From: Arhodomonas aquaeolei DSM 8974
GTDB lineage: Bacteria; Pseudomonadota; Gammaproteobacteria; Nitrococcales; Nitrococcaceae
Reading direction: 5' to 3'
DNA: 64,000 bases
NCBI RefSeq assembly: GCF_000374645.1
Contig: NZ_KB894803.1
Coordinates: 164,365 to 228,364, forward strand
The position numbers and the translations under genes were made by a program. Shown here piece by piece: positions 53,230-62,464 of this stretch. Position 1 is the stretch's first letter. Each line of letters starts with the position of its first letter. The notes under the pieces are model-generated. The model was not told the origin of the DNA. It saw only the letters and a program-made list of their open reading frames with translations, and ran no database searches.

Positions 53230-54101
53230 CCGCCGTCCCGGGCGAGGTTCTCGACGCGATCGAGGCCGCCACCGGAGAGCGCCCGGCCGGCGCCGGGATG
53301 CCCGTGGCAGGTGGCGACATCAATCACGCCGTGCGTCTCGGTGAATGCTTCGTCAAGCTCAACGATCCCGGGTACGCGGCGATGTTCGAAGCCGAGGCGG
53401 AGGGGCTCGCCGAGCTGGCGGCCGCCCGCGGCGGGCCGCGCGTGCCGGCGGTCGTCGCCCGGGGCGTGGCCGGGGGCCGGGCCTATCTCGTGCTGGAGTG
53501 GATCGATTTCGGCCAGCCCCGGCGGAACGGCTGGCACCGCATGGGCGAGGCCGTGGCCGCCATGCACGCCACCACCGCCGAACGCTTCGGCTGGCACCGG
53601 GACAACACCATCGGTACCACCTCCCAGCCCAATGCCTGGATGACCGACTGGGTCGCCTTCTTTGCCGAGCGGCGGCTCGGCCACCAGCTCGCCCTGGCGG
53701 CCGAGCAGGGCGCCCCCACGGGCCTGATCCGCGACGGCGAGCGCCTGCGCGACGGCCTTGGCGGGCTGTTCAGCGGCTACCAACCCGTGCCGTCACTACT
53801 CCACGGCGACCTCTGGGGCGGCAACGCCGCCTTCGACGGAGATGGGGCCCCCGTCATCTACGACCCCGCCGTGCACTACGGCGACCGCGAGTGCGACCTG
53901 GCGATGACCGAGCTGTTCGGCGGATTCCCCGCCGATTTTCACGCTGCCTACGACGCCGTTTGGCCGCGGGACGCCGGCTATCCGGTCCGGCGCACCCTCT
54001 ATCAGCTCTACCACCTGCTCAACCACTTCAATCTCTTCGGCGGCGGCTTTGCCCGCAGCGCCCATGATGCGGTGCGGCGTCTGCTATCGGAGATCGGTTG
54101 A
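53226..54101 (+). CDS. Fructosamine kinase family protein
   Basis: 291 residues. Protein-kinase-like fold: GDINHAVRLGECFVKLN (ATP loop and Lys), catalytic loop LLHGDLWGGNAAF, and the Asp in VIYDPAVHYGDRECDLAM. These enzymes phosphorylate ketosamines to repair glycated proteins. GTG start overlapping the upstream stop shows translational coupling to the exonuclease gene. Confidence 0.92.
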   Translation: MTAVPGEVLDAIEAATGERPAGAGMPVAGGDINHAVRLGECFVKLNDPGYAAMFEAEAEGLAELAAARGGPRVPAVVARGVAGGRAYLVLEWIDFGQPRRNGWHRMGEAVAAMHATTAERFGWHRDNTIGTTSQPNAWMTDWVAFFAERRLGHQLALAAEQGAPTGLIRDGERLRDGLGGLFSGYQPVPSLLHGDLWGGNAAFDGDGAPVIYDPAVHYGDRECDLAMTELFGGFPADFHAAYDAVWPRDAGYPVRRTLYQLYHLLNHFNLFGGGFARSAHDAVRRLLSEIG

Positions 54102-54153
54102 TGCTGCATTGCGCGGTCGCGGGTGCGACGGCGCCGTCAATGACCGGCCGGAG

Positions 54154-55017
54154 TCAGCGATAACTGCCGTCGGGCTGGCGTTTCAGTCCGTAGTAGCTGG
54201 GGCGTACGCTGTTGTGCTCCTCCTGCCAGCGGCGGGAGCGGGCGATGGCCTCCTGGACCTGCTCGTCGGTCATCTTCTCGGCTAGCGCCTCTTTCTTCTC
54301 GATGTCGCCGGTACCGCCGAGGTCGTACATCATGTACGCCTTGACCAGGTCCTTTTCGGTGCCGATGCCCTGGGCGTAGTAGTCACCCAGCCATCCCTGT
54401 GCGGTTAGGTCGTCCATTTCCGCTGCCTTTTTCATTAACTGGAACGCCTTTTTCTCGTCCTTGGCAACGATATGGCCGTGTTCATACTTGCCCGCCAGCT
54501 CCGACATGCCATCGGAGGCACCGCTCTGGGCATACTTCCTGAGCCAGTACAGGTATTTCTCGTCATCCGGCTCAATGTTGTTCCTCTCATCGCCGTCCCT
54601 GAACGCATAAAACAGTTCTTTCTGCGCTTTGGGAAAGCCCTGCTCGCCGGCCTCGGCGGTGAGCTCGAGCCATTTCTCCGGGCTCTTCTCCACGGTGTAG
54701 CCGGCGGCGTACATGCCCCCCAGGGCATAGAGACCTTCGGCGAGATCCTGGGCGGCGGCCTTCTTGATCCACTTGGCGGCCTTGGGGAAATCGATGGGCA
54801 CGTCCTGGCGATCGAGTCCGATCGTATATGCCACCCCGACGAGGATCTGTGCTCTGGCATCACCGTTGCGGGCGGCCTCGAGGTTGGCCGGGAAGTCCTG
54901 GCGGTAGAGGGCGTGCATGAACCCCCCGGGCTCGGGGAAGGCGACCTCGGCCCGGGCGTTCAGGGCTATGGCGAGTACCAGGGCCACGAGGCCAAGTACG
55001 CGTGTGGGGATCGTCAT
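54154..55017 (-). CDS. Periplasmic Sel1-repeat protein, copy A (candidate immunity)
   Basis: 287 residues: a signal peptide ending ALNARA (cleavage near residue 23), then about five Sel1-like repeats (for example AAKWIKKAAAQDLAEGLYALGGMYAAG) and a polar tail ending PDGSYR. It is a close paralogue of the gene at 55048, identical over long stretches but with short divergent patches (about residues 58-80, 132-138, 168-186). A relic of the toxin gene's 3' end (CGCCTCACGAGGAG) precedes its ATG, showing it arose by tandem duplication. It follows a VasX-like effector, so an immunity role in the periplasm is the leading inference. Confidence 0.82.
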   Translation of the reverse strand: MTIPTRVLGLVALVLAIALNARAEVAFPEPGGFMHALYRQDFPANLEAARNGDARAQILVGVAYTIGLDRQDVPIDFPKAAKWIKKAAAQDLAEGLYALGGMYAAGYTVEKSPEKWLELTAEAGEQGFPKAQKELFYAFRDGDERNNIEPDDEKYLYWLRKYAQSGASDGMSELAGKYEHGHIVAKDEKKAFQLMKKAAEMDDLTAQGWLGDYYAQGIGTEKDLVKAYMMYDLGGTGDIEKKEALAEKMTDEQVQEAIARSRRWQEEHNSVRPSYYGLKRQPDGSYR

Positions 55018-55047
55018 CTTTAGCTCCTCGTGAGGCGCTGGCCCGCC

Positions 55048-55914
55048 TCAGCGATAGCTGCCGTCGGGCTGGTGCTTCAGCCCGTAATAGCTGGGGCGTA
55101 CGCTGTTGTGCTCTTCCTGCCAGCGTCGGGAGCGGGCGATGGCCTCCTGGACCTGCTCGTCGGTCATGTTCTCGGCCAGCGCCTCTTTCTTCTCGATGTC
55201 GCCGGTACCGCCGAGGTCGTACATCATGTACGCCTTGACCAGGTCCTTTTCGGTGCCGATGCCTTTCGCGTAGTAATCGCCCAAGTATCCCTGTGCGATC
55301 AAATCGTCCTTCTCCGCGGCCTTTTGAACTAATTGGAAGGCCCGTTTTTCATCCTTGGCGACCAGTTTGCCCTGCAGGTAGACGCCCGCCAGTTCCCGCA
55401 TGGCGATCGTCGCACCGCTCTGGGCATACTTCCTGAGCCAGTACAGGTATTTCTCGTCATCCGGCTCAATGTTGTTCCTTTCATCACCGTCCCTGAAAGT
55501 GAGCCAGAGTTCACTCTGCGCCTTGGGAAAGCCCTGCTCGCCGGCCTCGGCGGTGAGCTCGAGCCATTTCTCCGGGCTCTTCTCCACGGTGTAGCCGGCG
55601 GCGTACATGCCGGCCAGCCAGTAGAGGCCCTCGGCGAGATCCTGGGCGGCGGCCTTCTTGATCCACTTGGCCGCCTTCCGGCCATCGACGGGGACGTCCT
55701 GTCGTTTTACGCCAATGGCGTACGCGGCCCCGACCAGGGCCTGTGCTCTGGCATCACCATTGCGGGCGGCCTCGAGGTTGGCCGGGAAGTCCTGGTCATA
55801 GACGGCATCCATGAATCCCCCGGGCTCGGGGAAGGCGACCTCGGCCCGGGCGTTCAGGGCTATGGCGAGTACCAGGGCCAGGAGGCAGAACACGCGTAAG
55901 GGGGATGTCATCAT
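55048..55914 (-). CDS. Periplasmic Sel1-repeat protein, copy B (candidate immunity)
   Basis: 288 residues with the same layout as copy A: signal peptide (MMTSPLRVFCLLALVLAIAL, ending NARA), Sel1-like repeats, and the shared C-terminus. Its first ATG overlaps the stop of the large VasX-like gene (TAATG), and GAGGAG lies inside that gene's last codons, so the two are translationally coupled. Coupling to a toxin-like gene is typical of effector-immunity pairs. The Sel1 solenoid would bind the effector before it reaches the inner membrane; this is inferred. Confidence 0.85.
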   Translation of the reverse strand: MMTSPLRVFCLLALVLAIALNARAEVAFPEPGGFMDAVYDQDFPANLEAARNGDARAQALVGAAYAIGVKRQDVPVDGRKAAKWIKKAAAQDLAEGLYWLAGMYAAGYTVEKSPEKWLELTAEAGEQGFPKAQSELWLTFRDGDERNNIEPDDEKYLYWLRKYAQSGATIAMRELAGVYLQGKLVAKDEKRAFQLVQKAAEKDDLIAQGYLGDYYAKGIGTEKDLVKAYMMYDLGGTGDIEKKEALAENMTDEQVQEAIARSRRWQEEHNSVRPSYYGLKHQPDGSYR

Positions 55915-58900
55915 TAACTCCTCGTGAGGCGCAGCGGGAACCTGTCGTTGGCCACGGGCCAGGCGCGGCGGAGACTGAAGTACTGCACCTCGGCGACGAT
56001 GCGCGTGGCCCCGGCACTGACCTCGACCCTGCCGCTGATGCTCGTCTGCCCGTCCCGGGTCTCGATCTCCAGCGGTACCTTCGTCTTCTCGGACAGGGGT
56101 TTTCCGTGTGCCAGCGCCTCGAATCGGTCCTGGGCATCATGGTTTTTGTCGTCCGTGTCGCCCTGCTGGTGCTCGAATTTGGCGATCGGATTAGCCTTTT
56201 GACCGGGAGAGGATTCTTCGATCCTCACCCGGACCACCCCGTGGAGCGCCTCGGGGACCGTCAGCGTGAAGGTCAGCTCGGGGGTTCGGACCGCCTCCTC
56301 GGTCCACGCGATCGTCCCGGCGACACCGCTCTGGTAGGCGTCGGCGAGCATGAGCGTGCCCCCGACGCTCCCCTGCAGGTCGGTGACCGTCATGTCGAAG
56401 ACGATGCCGCGCAGCACCATCGCCAGCGCCTCCTGCTCCTCCCCGGCACTGTGGAAGGGCTCGTAGCGGTAGTCCTCCTGCTGGACGCCGTAGAGGCTGC
56501 GGCGCAGCCAGATGCGGATGTTCAGCGGCACGAGCTGGCGTAGCAGGCTCACGGTCACGAGGGTGATCAGCGTGAACACGGCGGGGACGAGCACCGCCGA
56601 GGAGCAGGCCAGCGCGATCAGGCCACCGGCGAGCCCGATGCCACCGAGGAAGGCATGGCCGTAGACCTGGCGGGCCACGGCGCCGCGCCGTGACAGCGCG
56701 GCGGCCTCGGCGAACTCACGGAAGCCGTCGATGATGGCGATGACCGTGGTGGCCACGCCAAGGTGCTTCGCCGCCCGGGTCAGGGCCGTCTTCGGGGGCC
56801 CGGAGAGCAGCCGCCCCGTGGTGGCGGGGCCGGCGGCGGCGATGCCGCGGCGCGCCTGCTGGAGTTCGGCGGCGCCGTTGACGACGAACTCGGCGGTGCC
56901 GGCGACGGCGCCGATGAGCTGCCAGCAGTTCTCGAGGCTGTCGGGCTCGTCGTGGACGGCCCGGGCGGCCTGGAAGAGGCCGGCGACGCTGAACACCGCG
57001 TCGAGGAAGCGGAAGGGGTTGTCGGTGCTGCGCAGCCGCTTGCTGATGCGCCGCTGCTGCTCGAAGACGGCGTCGTCGTCGAGGCGCAGCACGGGGGGCG
57101 GGCCGCCGTCGGTGAAGCGCCGCTCGTCGTCGAGATAGGGCAGCAGCGCGGCGCGCTCGTCGTGGGGGATGAGCCAGGGGACGCGCACGCGGTTCTCGTC
57201 GGTGATGGCGACGCCGGCGACGTTGCCGCCCACGCGCCGGCCGTCCCCGGTGGCCTCGGCATGATGATACGTCTGCGGGTCACCGGCGTCGGCGAGGTCA
57301 TAGGTGATGGCGTTCACCATGCCGTGATAGGCGCCGACGCTGATGTCGAGCTCGCCGAGGAAGCTGGCCCGGGTGTGGAACGCCGCCTCCGGGTCCAGGC
57401 CCAGGGCGGTGATCTGCAGCAGCCGGGCGAAGCGCATCGTCACGGGCATGTCGATCGCCGGCGGCCCGCCGCCACGCACCGGTGCGCTGGCCTGGTGGCC
57501 GAGCACGGCGGTGAGTGCGCTCACCGCGATACCGTTGAGCCGCTCGATGCTGCGGCGGAAGGCGGCGAGCTCGGGCAGCGCCCAGCCCTGCGCGTGCACG
57601 GCGTGCAGCGCCTTGAGCTGCTGGTACCAGCTCTTGAGCGTCTCGAGCTCGAGGGTGGCATCGCCGGCCTCCTCCAGCGCGGCGCTGTCGGCGACGAAAC
57701 GCCCGGTGCTGGCGCGGTGGTTGTGGAAGTAGGCGCGCAGCAGCAGCCCGTCGGCCTGCCCGAGGCCGTCGAGGAGCTGCTCCCAGGCCCAGCGGCTGTT
57801 GGCGGAGAGTATGCCGCCCTGGAGCACGTCCGCGAGGATCTCGGTGACGCGCAGGCCGCTGTGGACGTCGTCCGGCTCGTAGCGGGCCAGCGCCTCGCCG
57901 AGGCCGTGGACCAGCCACTGGGCGTAGTCAGCGTCCAGCCGCGGGGTGTCGGTCTCGATGGCGGCCTGGTAGTCGGCGAGCTCGGCGACGACGTCGCCGG
58001 GCCGCTCGTCGTCGTAGTACTCGGAGAACTCCTGGATGGTGTCGTCGAGGGTGCGCTCGAGGGTGTGCAGCTTTCGGTGCCGCTCGGATTTGAGTCGCAG
58101 GTACTCCGGGGTCACCTCGCAGCGCGGATAACCGTTCACCCACAGGTCGCGCTTTCTGCGCTGCAGCTCGCGGATGGTGCGCCTTTCCGCCTCGCCGTCG
58201 GCCTCGGCGAGTTCCCTGGCGAACTGCCGCTCCGCCGCCCGGCGCTCGGCCTCCAGGCGCTCGTAGACCGCCGACATCCGCGCCTGGTAGGTCTCGTCCA
58301 CCTCGCTCATGCGGTTATCGGCGGCGGCGTCCAGCGCCGCGACGAGGCGCCGGACCGAGGCCAGCCACAGCGAGCGCCGGGCGTTGTCGCCCTCGGCCTG
58401 GAACAGCCGCATGCGCTCCAGCGGCTGCTGGCGGTAGGCGTTGAGCTCCTCGAGGATGCCGACCTCGTCGTGCACGGCGAGCATCACCGCCTGGCCGTGC
58501 TTGCCCTGCAGGCCGGCGTCGTGGCGGGCCTGGGTGGTCATCGCCTCGATCAGCGCCTCGGCGTCGTCCACGCCCGCGGCGAGCGGGAAGCGGTGCCAGC
58601 GCAGCGCCTCGCGGGCCGGCCCGGTGCAGCACTCCGGCACCTGCTCGCCGATGAGCGAGGGCGCGAAGGCGTGCTCGGCGACGCCGTCGTTCAGCCAGGC
58701 CTCGACGTCGAAGCACTGCATGTGGCGCTTGCGCCAGTCCTCGTCGCCGGCCACGCGCTCGAGCTGCGCCAGCGACCACGGGCGCTCGAGGTAGGCGAAC
58801 CACACACGGCCGGCCTCCAGGGGGTACGGCAGCCCGATGAACGAGGCCGCGGCGTGGCTGCCCGGCCGGTGGCAGGCGAACGGCTCATCATCGATCTGCG

Positions 58901-59303
58901 CCGGCGGCTCGCCCGGCGGGAACTGCCAGAACTCACCGCCATCGGTGACCTGGTAGGCGAGCCAGCACTCGTGGCCTTCGTCGTAGAGGTAGAGATAGCC
59001 CCCGCGCAGGCGGCGCAGGATGTAGCCGCATCGCGGCGGCTGACCCGTGTGCCACTCGCCCTCGTCGTCGAGCACGGTGTCGAGCCCGAGCGGCACCGGA
59101 TCCCCCTCGGCGTCCCGGGGATAGAGCGCCCCGACACGCGCGTGCGGCAGCACCGGGACCTCCGGGGTCTCGTCGATACGGGTGATCGCGTAGCGTACCG
59201 GCAGGATCGGCAGGCCGCGGCGCGTGCACCAGCGGCAGTCGTTGAGGCCGAGACCGGCACAGGTGGCCTGCTTGATCCAGGCGTCGAGCTGCGGGACATC
59301 CAT
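55914..59303 (-). CDS. VasX / BTH_I2691-like large toxin, candidate T6SS effector
   Basis: 1129 residues. The N-terminal region (about 15-260) matches the VasX N-terminal/BTH_I2691 type: a Cys cluster then GLPILPVRYA, and YILRRLRGGYLYLYDE...AYQVTDGGEFWQFPPG. A long helical, charged stretch (about 330-400) is followed by more helical domain. Two or three hydrophobic helices (about 850-870 and 885-935) lie near the C-terminal third, as in pore-forming VasX. The last ~200 residues are polar and beta-rich. VasX of Vibrio cholerae is a type VI-delivered colicin-like toxin. No T6SS structural, VgrG or chaperone gene lies nearby, so it would be an orphan effector. Two Sel1 proteins downstream are candidate immunity proteins. 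Confidence 0.82.
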   Translation of the reverse strand: MDVPQLDAWIKQATCAGLGLNDCRWCTRRGLPILPVRYAITRIDETPEVPVLPHARVGALYPRDAEGDPVPLGLDTVLDDEGEWHTGQPPRCGYILRRLRGGYLYLYDEGHECWLAYQVTDGGEFWQFPPGEPPAQIDDEPFACHRPGSHAAASFIGLPYPLEAGRVWFAYLERPWSLAQLERVAGDEDWRKRHMQCFDVEAWLNDGVAEHAFAPSLIGEQVPECCTGPAREALRWHRFPLAAGVDDAEALIEAMTTQARHDAGLQGKHGQAVMLAVHDEVGILEELNAYRQQPLERMRLFQAEGDNARRSLWLASVRRLVAALDAAADNRMSEVDETYQARMSAVYERLEAERRAAERQFARELAEADGEAERRTIRELQRRKRDLWVNGYPRCEVTPEYLRLKSERHRKLHTLERTLDDTIQEFSEYYDDERPGDVVAELADYQAAIETDTPRLDADYAQWLVHGLGEALARYEPDDVHSGLRVTEILADVLQGGILSANSRWAWEQLLDGLGQADGLLLRAYFHNHRASTGRFVADSAALEEAGDATLELETLKSWYQQLKALHAVHAQGWALPELAAFRRSIERLNGIAVSALTAVLGHQASAPVRGGGPPAIDMPVTMRFARLLQITALGLDPEAAFHTRASFLGELDISVGAYHGMVNAITYDLADAGDPQTYHHAEATGDGRRVGGNVAGVAITDENRVRVPWLIPHDERAALLPYLDDERRFTDGGPPPVLRLDDDAVFEQQRRISKRLRSTDNPFRFLDAVFSVAGLFQAARAVHDEPDSLENCWQLIGAVAGTAEFVVNGAAELQQARRGIAAAGPATTGRLLSGPPKTALTRAAKHLGVATTVIAIIDGFREFAEAAALSRRGAVARQVYGHAFLGGIGLAGGLIALACSSAVLVPAVFTLITLVTVSLLRQLVPLNIRIWLRRSLYGVQQEDYRYEPFHSAGEEQEALAMVLRGIVFDMTVTDLQGSVGGTLMLADAYQSGVAGTIAWTEEAVRTPELTFTLTVPEALHGVVRVRIEESSPGQKANPIAKFEHQQGDTDDKNHDAQDRFEALAHGKPLSEKTKVPLEIETRDGQTSISGRVEVSAGATRIVAEVQYFSLRRAWPVANDRFPLRLTRS

Positions 59304-59610
59304 TGTCTGCGTCCCTCACGTTCCATGAAGAGGGCGAATCAGCGCTAACGGGCGCGCCTGACGGCAGCAGGCGTGTGATCGCGCCCGCTAGCGGGGACTG
59401 CGGTGCAGGCAGGGCCCCACGGCGGGGCGCGGCAGGTATCGCTCATGTCTGGCCACCTTCCCTGGTTGGCTGTCGGGGATCACGCTTGTCCGTGCGCCGG
59501 GTGCCGTTGCCGTCTCCTTGCCCCGGACTCCGCTACATGCTGCCCCATTTCCCGTCGCAATCCAAGATGGTATGCGCGGGGGCGGAGCGGCTATGTGCGT
59601 TGTCTGCCGT
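59304..59610. other. Upstream region of the VasX-like gene
   Basis: About 300 bp with no gene. A structured element lies at 59343-59393: 14-bp arms with one mismatch enclosing a smaller hairpin. I see no sigma-54 box or clear sigma-70 promoter. Confidence 0.45.
59343..59393. repeat. Nested inverted repeat upstream of VasX-like gene
   Basis: CGCTAACGGGCGCG (59343-59356) pairs with CGCGCCCGCTAGCG (59380-59393) with one mismatch, and GCCTG/CAGGC forms an inner hairpin at 59356-59372. It lies about 40 bp before the toxin start. Confidence 0.55.
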
Positions 59611-60402
59611 TCACTCTTTGCCGCCGGTCCCGTCCCCGGTGGCCGGCTGATCCAGCTCGTCGAAGAGGTCGCCGTACGGGTCTTCCTTCTCCGGCGGGTT
59701 GCCGTCGTAGACCAGGTTGCGGCGGTACTGGAGGTAGCTCGAGCGCGTGAAGGCGTAGGGGTCCAGTGCGGCCTCGTTGCGCAGGCGCACGGTGCCCTCG
59801 AGCTGGGCACGGGTGTTGACGAAGTTGAGCGCCGTCAGCCCGCCCAGGGTGACGGTGTTGAGCGCGGTGTAGGTCAGCACGTTGGTGTAGTAGGCCACCG
59901 GATAGCGGGTGACGTCGCGGGTGCTCGACGGTCCCAGCGCCGGCACGACGAGGTAGGCGCCGCTGTCGACACCGTAGGTGCCCAGCGTCTGGCCGAAGTC
60001 CTCGGTGCGGTCCGGCAGGCCCATGCGGCTCGCCGGATCGAGGAAGCCCGCGAGCCCGAGGGTGGTATTGAACATGAACCGCGCGGTGTCGGCAAAGGCG
60101 TAGCCGATCTTGCCCTGGAGCAGGTCATTGAGCAGTACGCCCGGATAGGCGAGGTTGTCGAAGAAATTGTCCACGCCCGTGCGTACCGGCTCGTTGGTGA
60201 CGGCCGTCCATCCCCGGGCGGCGGGGGCGAGCACGTAGCGGTCCAGCCCCTCGTTGAAGTCGTAGACCTCGCGGTTGGCGCCCTCCAGCGGGTCGTAGGC
60301 CTGATCCGGTGTCGTCTGCGGCGTGCTCGCGCAGCCGGCCAGCACCGACACCAGGACGGCAGGGGCGAGGGCCCGGAGTGCATTGTGGGCGGTGGCGGTC
60401 AC
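59611..60402 (-). CDS. mlaA: MlaA/VacJ-family outer-membrane lipoprotein
   Basis: 263 residues with a lipobox (SVLAGCAS) after a signal peptide. Family motifs: DPLEGANREVYDFNEGLDRYVLAPAARGW, FFDNLAYPGVLLNDLLQGK, and EDFGQTLGTYGVDSGAYLVVPALGPS. MlaA removes misplaced phospholipids from the outer leaflet and works with MlaC and the MlaFEDB ATPase, none of which are in the window. It starts 3 bp after the hydrolase stop. Confidence 0.94.
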   Translation of the reverse strand: MTATAHNALRALAPAVLVSVLAGCASTPQTTPDQAYDPLEGANREVYDFNEGLDRYVLAPAARGWTAVTNEPVRTGVDNFFDNLAYPGVLLNDLLQGKIGYAFADTARFMFNTTLGLAGFLDPASRMGLPDRTEDFGQTLGTYGVDSGAYLVVPALGPSSTRDVTRYPVAYYTNVLTYTALNTVTLGGLTALNFVNTRAQLEGTVRLRNEAALDPYAFTRSSYLQYRRNLVYDGNPPEKEDPYGDLFDELDQPATGDGTGGKE

Positions 60403-60405
60403 GGC

Positions 60406-61221
60406 TCACTCCTGCTCACGGATGAATGTCAGTACGCTGCGGTTGAACTCCCGCGCCCGCTCCAGCATGAGCATGTGACCCGTTTCAGGGAAGAGCTGGA
60501 GCCGGGCCTCCGGGATGGCCTCGGCGAGATACTCGCCGTTTTCCATGGGCCAGACGATGTCGTCCTCGCCGTGCAGGACGAGCACCGGGATGCCGATGTC
60601 GGCGAGCCTGTCACCCTGGCCCGGCTGGCTGTAGACCGCCTCGAGCTGGCGGGTCGGGCCTTTGGGGTCGACGTCGAGCTCGCGCTCGAAGCGCAGCAGC
60701 CGCTCCGCGAGGTCGGGCACCCGTTCGCGGTAGGTGGGATGGTAGAACACCTCGGTGAGCCGTTGCACGGCGTTGGCGTGGCCCACGGCCTCGCGGTCGA
60801 TATGCAGGATCTCCTCCACCGCCCGGGCGGGGCGGGCGAAGGCCGGGTCGTTCACGCCCGGGCCGGTGCAGCCGAGTATCAGGCTGCACAGCCGCTTTGG
60901 CGCCATGTGGTAGAGGGCCTGGGCAATGAGTCCGCCCATGGAGACCCCGACCACGTGGGCCTCCGCGATACCGGCGGCGTCCATGGCCGCGAGCACGTCG
61001 GCGGCCATGTCGTTGATGGTCCAGCTCTCGGTATGGCTCTGGGTGCGGCCCGTGCCGCGGTTGTCCATTACCAGCACGCGGCATTCCCGGCTCAGCGCCG
61101 GGATCTGCATGCCCCAGGCCTCGACGGTGCCCCCCAGCCCCATGATCAGGACGACGGCGGGGCCGCTGTTGCCGTGGGTCTCGAAGTAGAGCCGGGCGTC
61201 GCCCGTATCTACGTAAGGCAT
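60406..61221 (-). CDS. Alpha/beta-fold hydrolase
   Basis: A 271-residue cytosolic hydrolase. It opens MPYVDTGDARLYFETHG; the oxyanion strand is VVLIMGLGGTVEAWG, the nucleophile VGVSMGGLIAQAL, the acid near GEDDIVWP, and the His in ETGHMLML. The catalytic triad is intact. Similar proteins are annotated as esterases or 3-oxoadipate enol-lactonases; no substrate can be set here. It is upstream of mlaA on the same strand. Confidence 0.88.
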   Translation of the reverse strand: MPYVDTGDARLYFETHGNSGPAVVLIMGLGGTVEAWGMQIPALSRECRVLVMDNRGTGRTQSHTESWTINDMAADVLAAMDAAGIAEAHVVGVSMGGLIAQALYHMAPKRLCSLILGCTGPGVNDPAFARPARAVEEILHIDREAVGHANAVQRLTEVFYHPTYRERVPDLAERLLRFERELDVDPKGPTRQLEAVYSQPGQGDRLADIGIPVLVLHGEDDIVWPMENGEYLAEAIPEARLQLFPETGHMLMLERAREFNRSVLTFIREQE

Positions 61222-61296
61222 GTGGGTCTCTGCTGCACTGAACAAACAGCGCTCGAGTATAGACTTTCGCCTGTCCGATTGCATCGGCGTGACCGC

Positions 61297-62328
61297 TCAG
61301 GCCGGATCGTCTTCCGGGTCGACGGCGAAGTCGAACGAGTCGAAGTAGAGATGTCCGGGGTCCAGCCCGTGGATGGCGAATGCCGTCTTCGCGGCCTCGA
61401 TCATCGGCGGCGGCCCGCTCATGTAGACGTCGTATCCGCTGAGGTCCGGGTAGTCCTCGATCACGGCCTCGTGGACGAAGCCGGTGCGCCCGTTCCACCG
61501 GTCGCCGGCCCGGGGCTCGGAGAGTACCGGGGTGTAACGGAAGCTCGCGTGCTCCCGCGCCCAGCGCTCCGGCAGGTCCGCGAGGTAGAGGTCGTGCCGG
61601 GCGCGCACGCCCCAGTAGAAGTGGATGGGCCGGTCGATGCCGTGGTGGAAGGCGTGCTCGAGCATGGACTTGATGGGCGCGAAGCCCGTGCCGCCCCCGA
61701 TCATGAGGATGGGGCGGGGCGAGTCCTCGCGCAGGAAGAATGTCCCGAACGGGCCCTCGAAGCGCAGCAGCGCGCGCTCCTTGAGCTCCTCGAAGATGTA
61801 GCCGGTGAAGCGCCCGTCCGGCACCTGGCGGACGTGCAGCTCCAGCAGCTCGTCGTCATGGGGCGGGTTCGCCAGCGAGAAGCTGCGCCGGCGGTTGCCC
61901 CGCAGCAGGAAGTCGATGTACTGGCCCGGCAGGAACTGCAGCCGTTCGTTGCCCGGCGTGCGCAGCCACAGCCGGCGCACGTCGTGGGCAAGGGTGTCCA
62001 TGCGTTCGACCCGGCAGGGGAGCTTGCGTGGCCGGATATCGTCGGCCGAGCGGACCTCGCGCACCTCGATGGCGAGGTCCGTGTCGGCTCGTGCCTGGCA
62101 GAACAGGGCCTGGCCGACGGCCTCCTCCGCCTCCGAGAGCGCCGGCGGGCGTCCGTCGGGATAGCTCACCCGGCCCTCGACGACCTTGCCCATGCAGGTG
62201 CCGCAGGTGCCGCCGCGGCAGCTGTAGGGCAGGATCAGGCCGTGACGGAGCGCGGCGCTCAGCACCGCCTCGCCCTCCTCCACGGTGAACTCGTGCTGTG
62301 TGTTCTCGATCCGGACTCGGTAGCTCAT
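61297..62328 (-). CDS. 2Fe-2S ferredoxin–NAD(P)H oxidoreductase (CDP-6-deoxy-glucoseen reductase-like)
   Basis: 343 residues. An N-terminal plant-type ferredoxin domain (about 1-95) has the Cys motif SCRGGTCGTCMG and a later LFCQA; an FNR-like module follows, with FAD-binding RRSFSLANPP and NAD(P)-binding MIGGGTGFAPIKSML. It would pass NAD(P)H electrons through flavin and iron-sulfur to an oxygenase or reductase. Genes of this type often sit beside ubiD in gammaproteobacteria; the partner is not established. Start MSYRVRIENT at 62328. Confidence 0.9.
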   Translation of the reverse strand: MSYRVRIENTQHEFTVEEGEAVLSAALRHGLILPYSCRGGTCGTCMGKVVEGRVSYPDGRPPALSEAEEAVGQALFCQARADTDLAIEVREVRSADDIRPRKLPCRVERMDTLAHDVRRLWLRTPGNERLQFLPGQYIDFLLRGNRRRSFSLANPPHDDELLELHVRQVPDGRFTGYIFEELKERALLRFEGPFGTFFLREDSPRPILMIGGGTGFAPIKSMLEHAFHHGIDRPIHFYWGVRARHDLYLADLPERWAREHASFRYTPVLSEPRAGDRWNGRTGFVHEAVIEDYPDLSGYDVYMSGPPPMIEAAKTAFAIHGLDPGHLYFDSFDFAVDPEDDPA

Positions 62329-62464
62329 CGTGCCTGCCGCTTTCCGCGTGCCTCTGCGCCATTCTCGCCCAACGTCGCCGTCGGGCCTAGGGCCGGTCGA
62401 TATCACCCGCTCGGATTGCCCCCGCCCGGATTGCCGATGGCACGGCCCCCGGCGGGGTGGGGTC

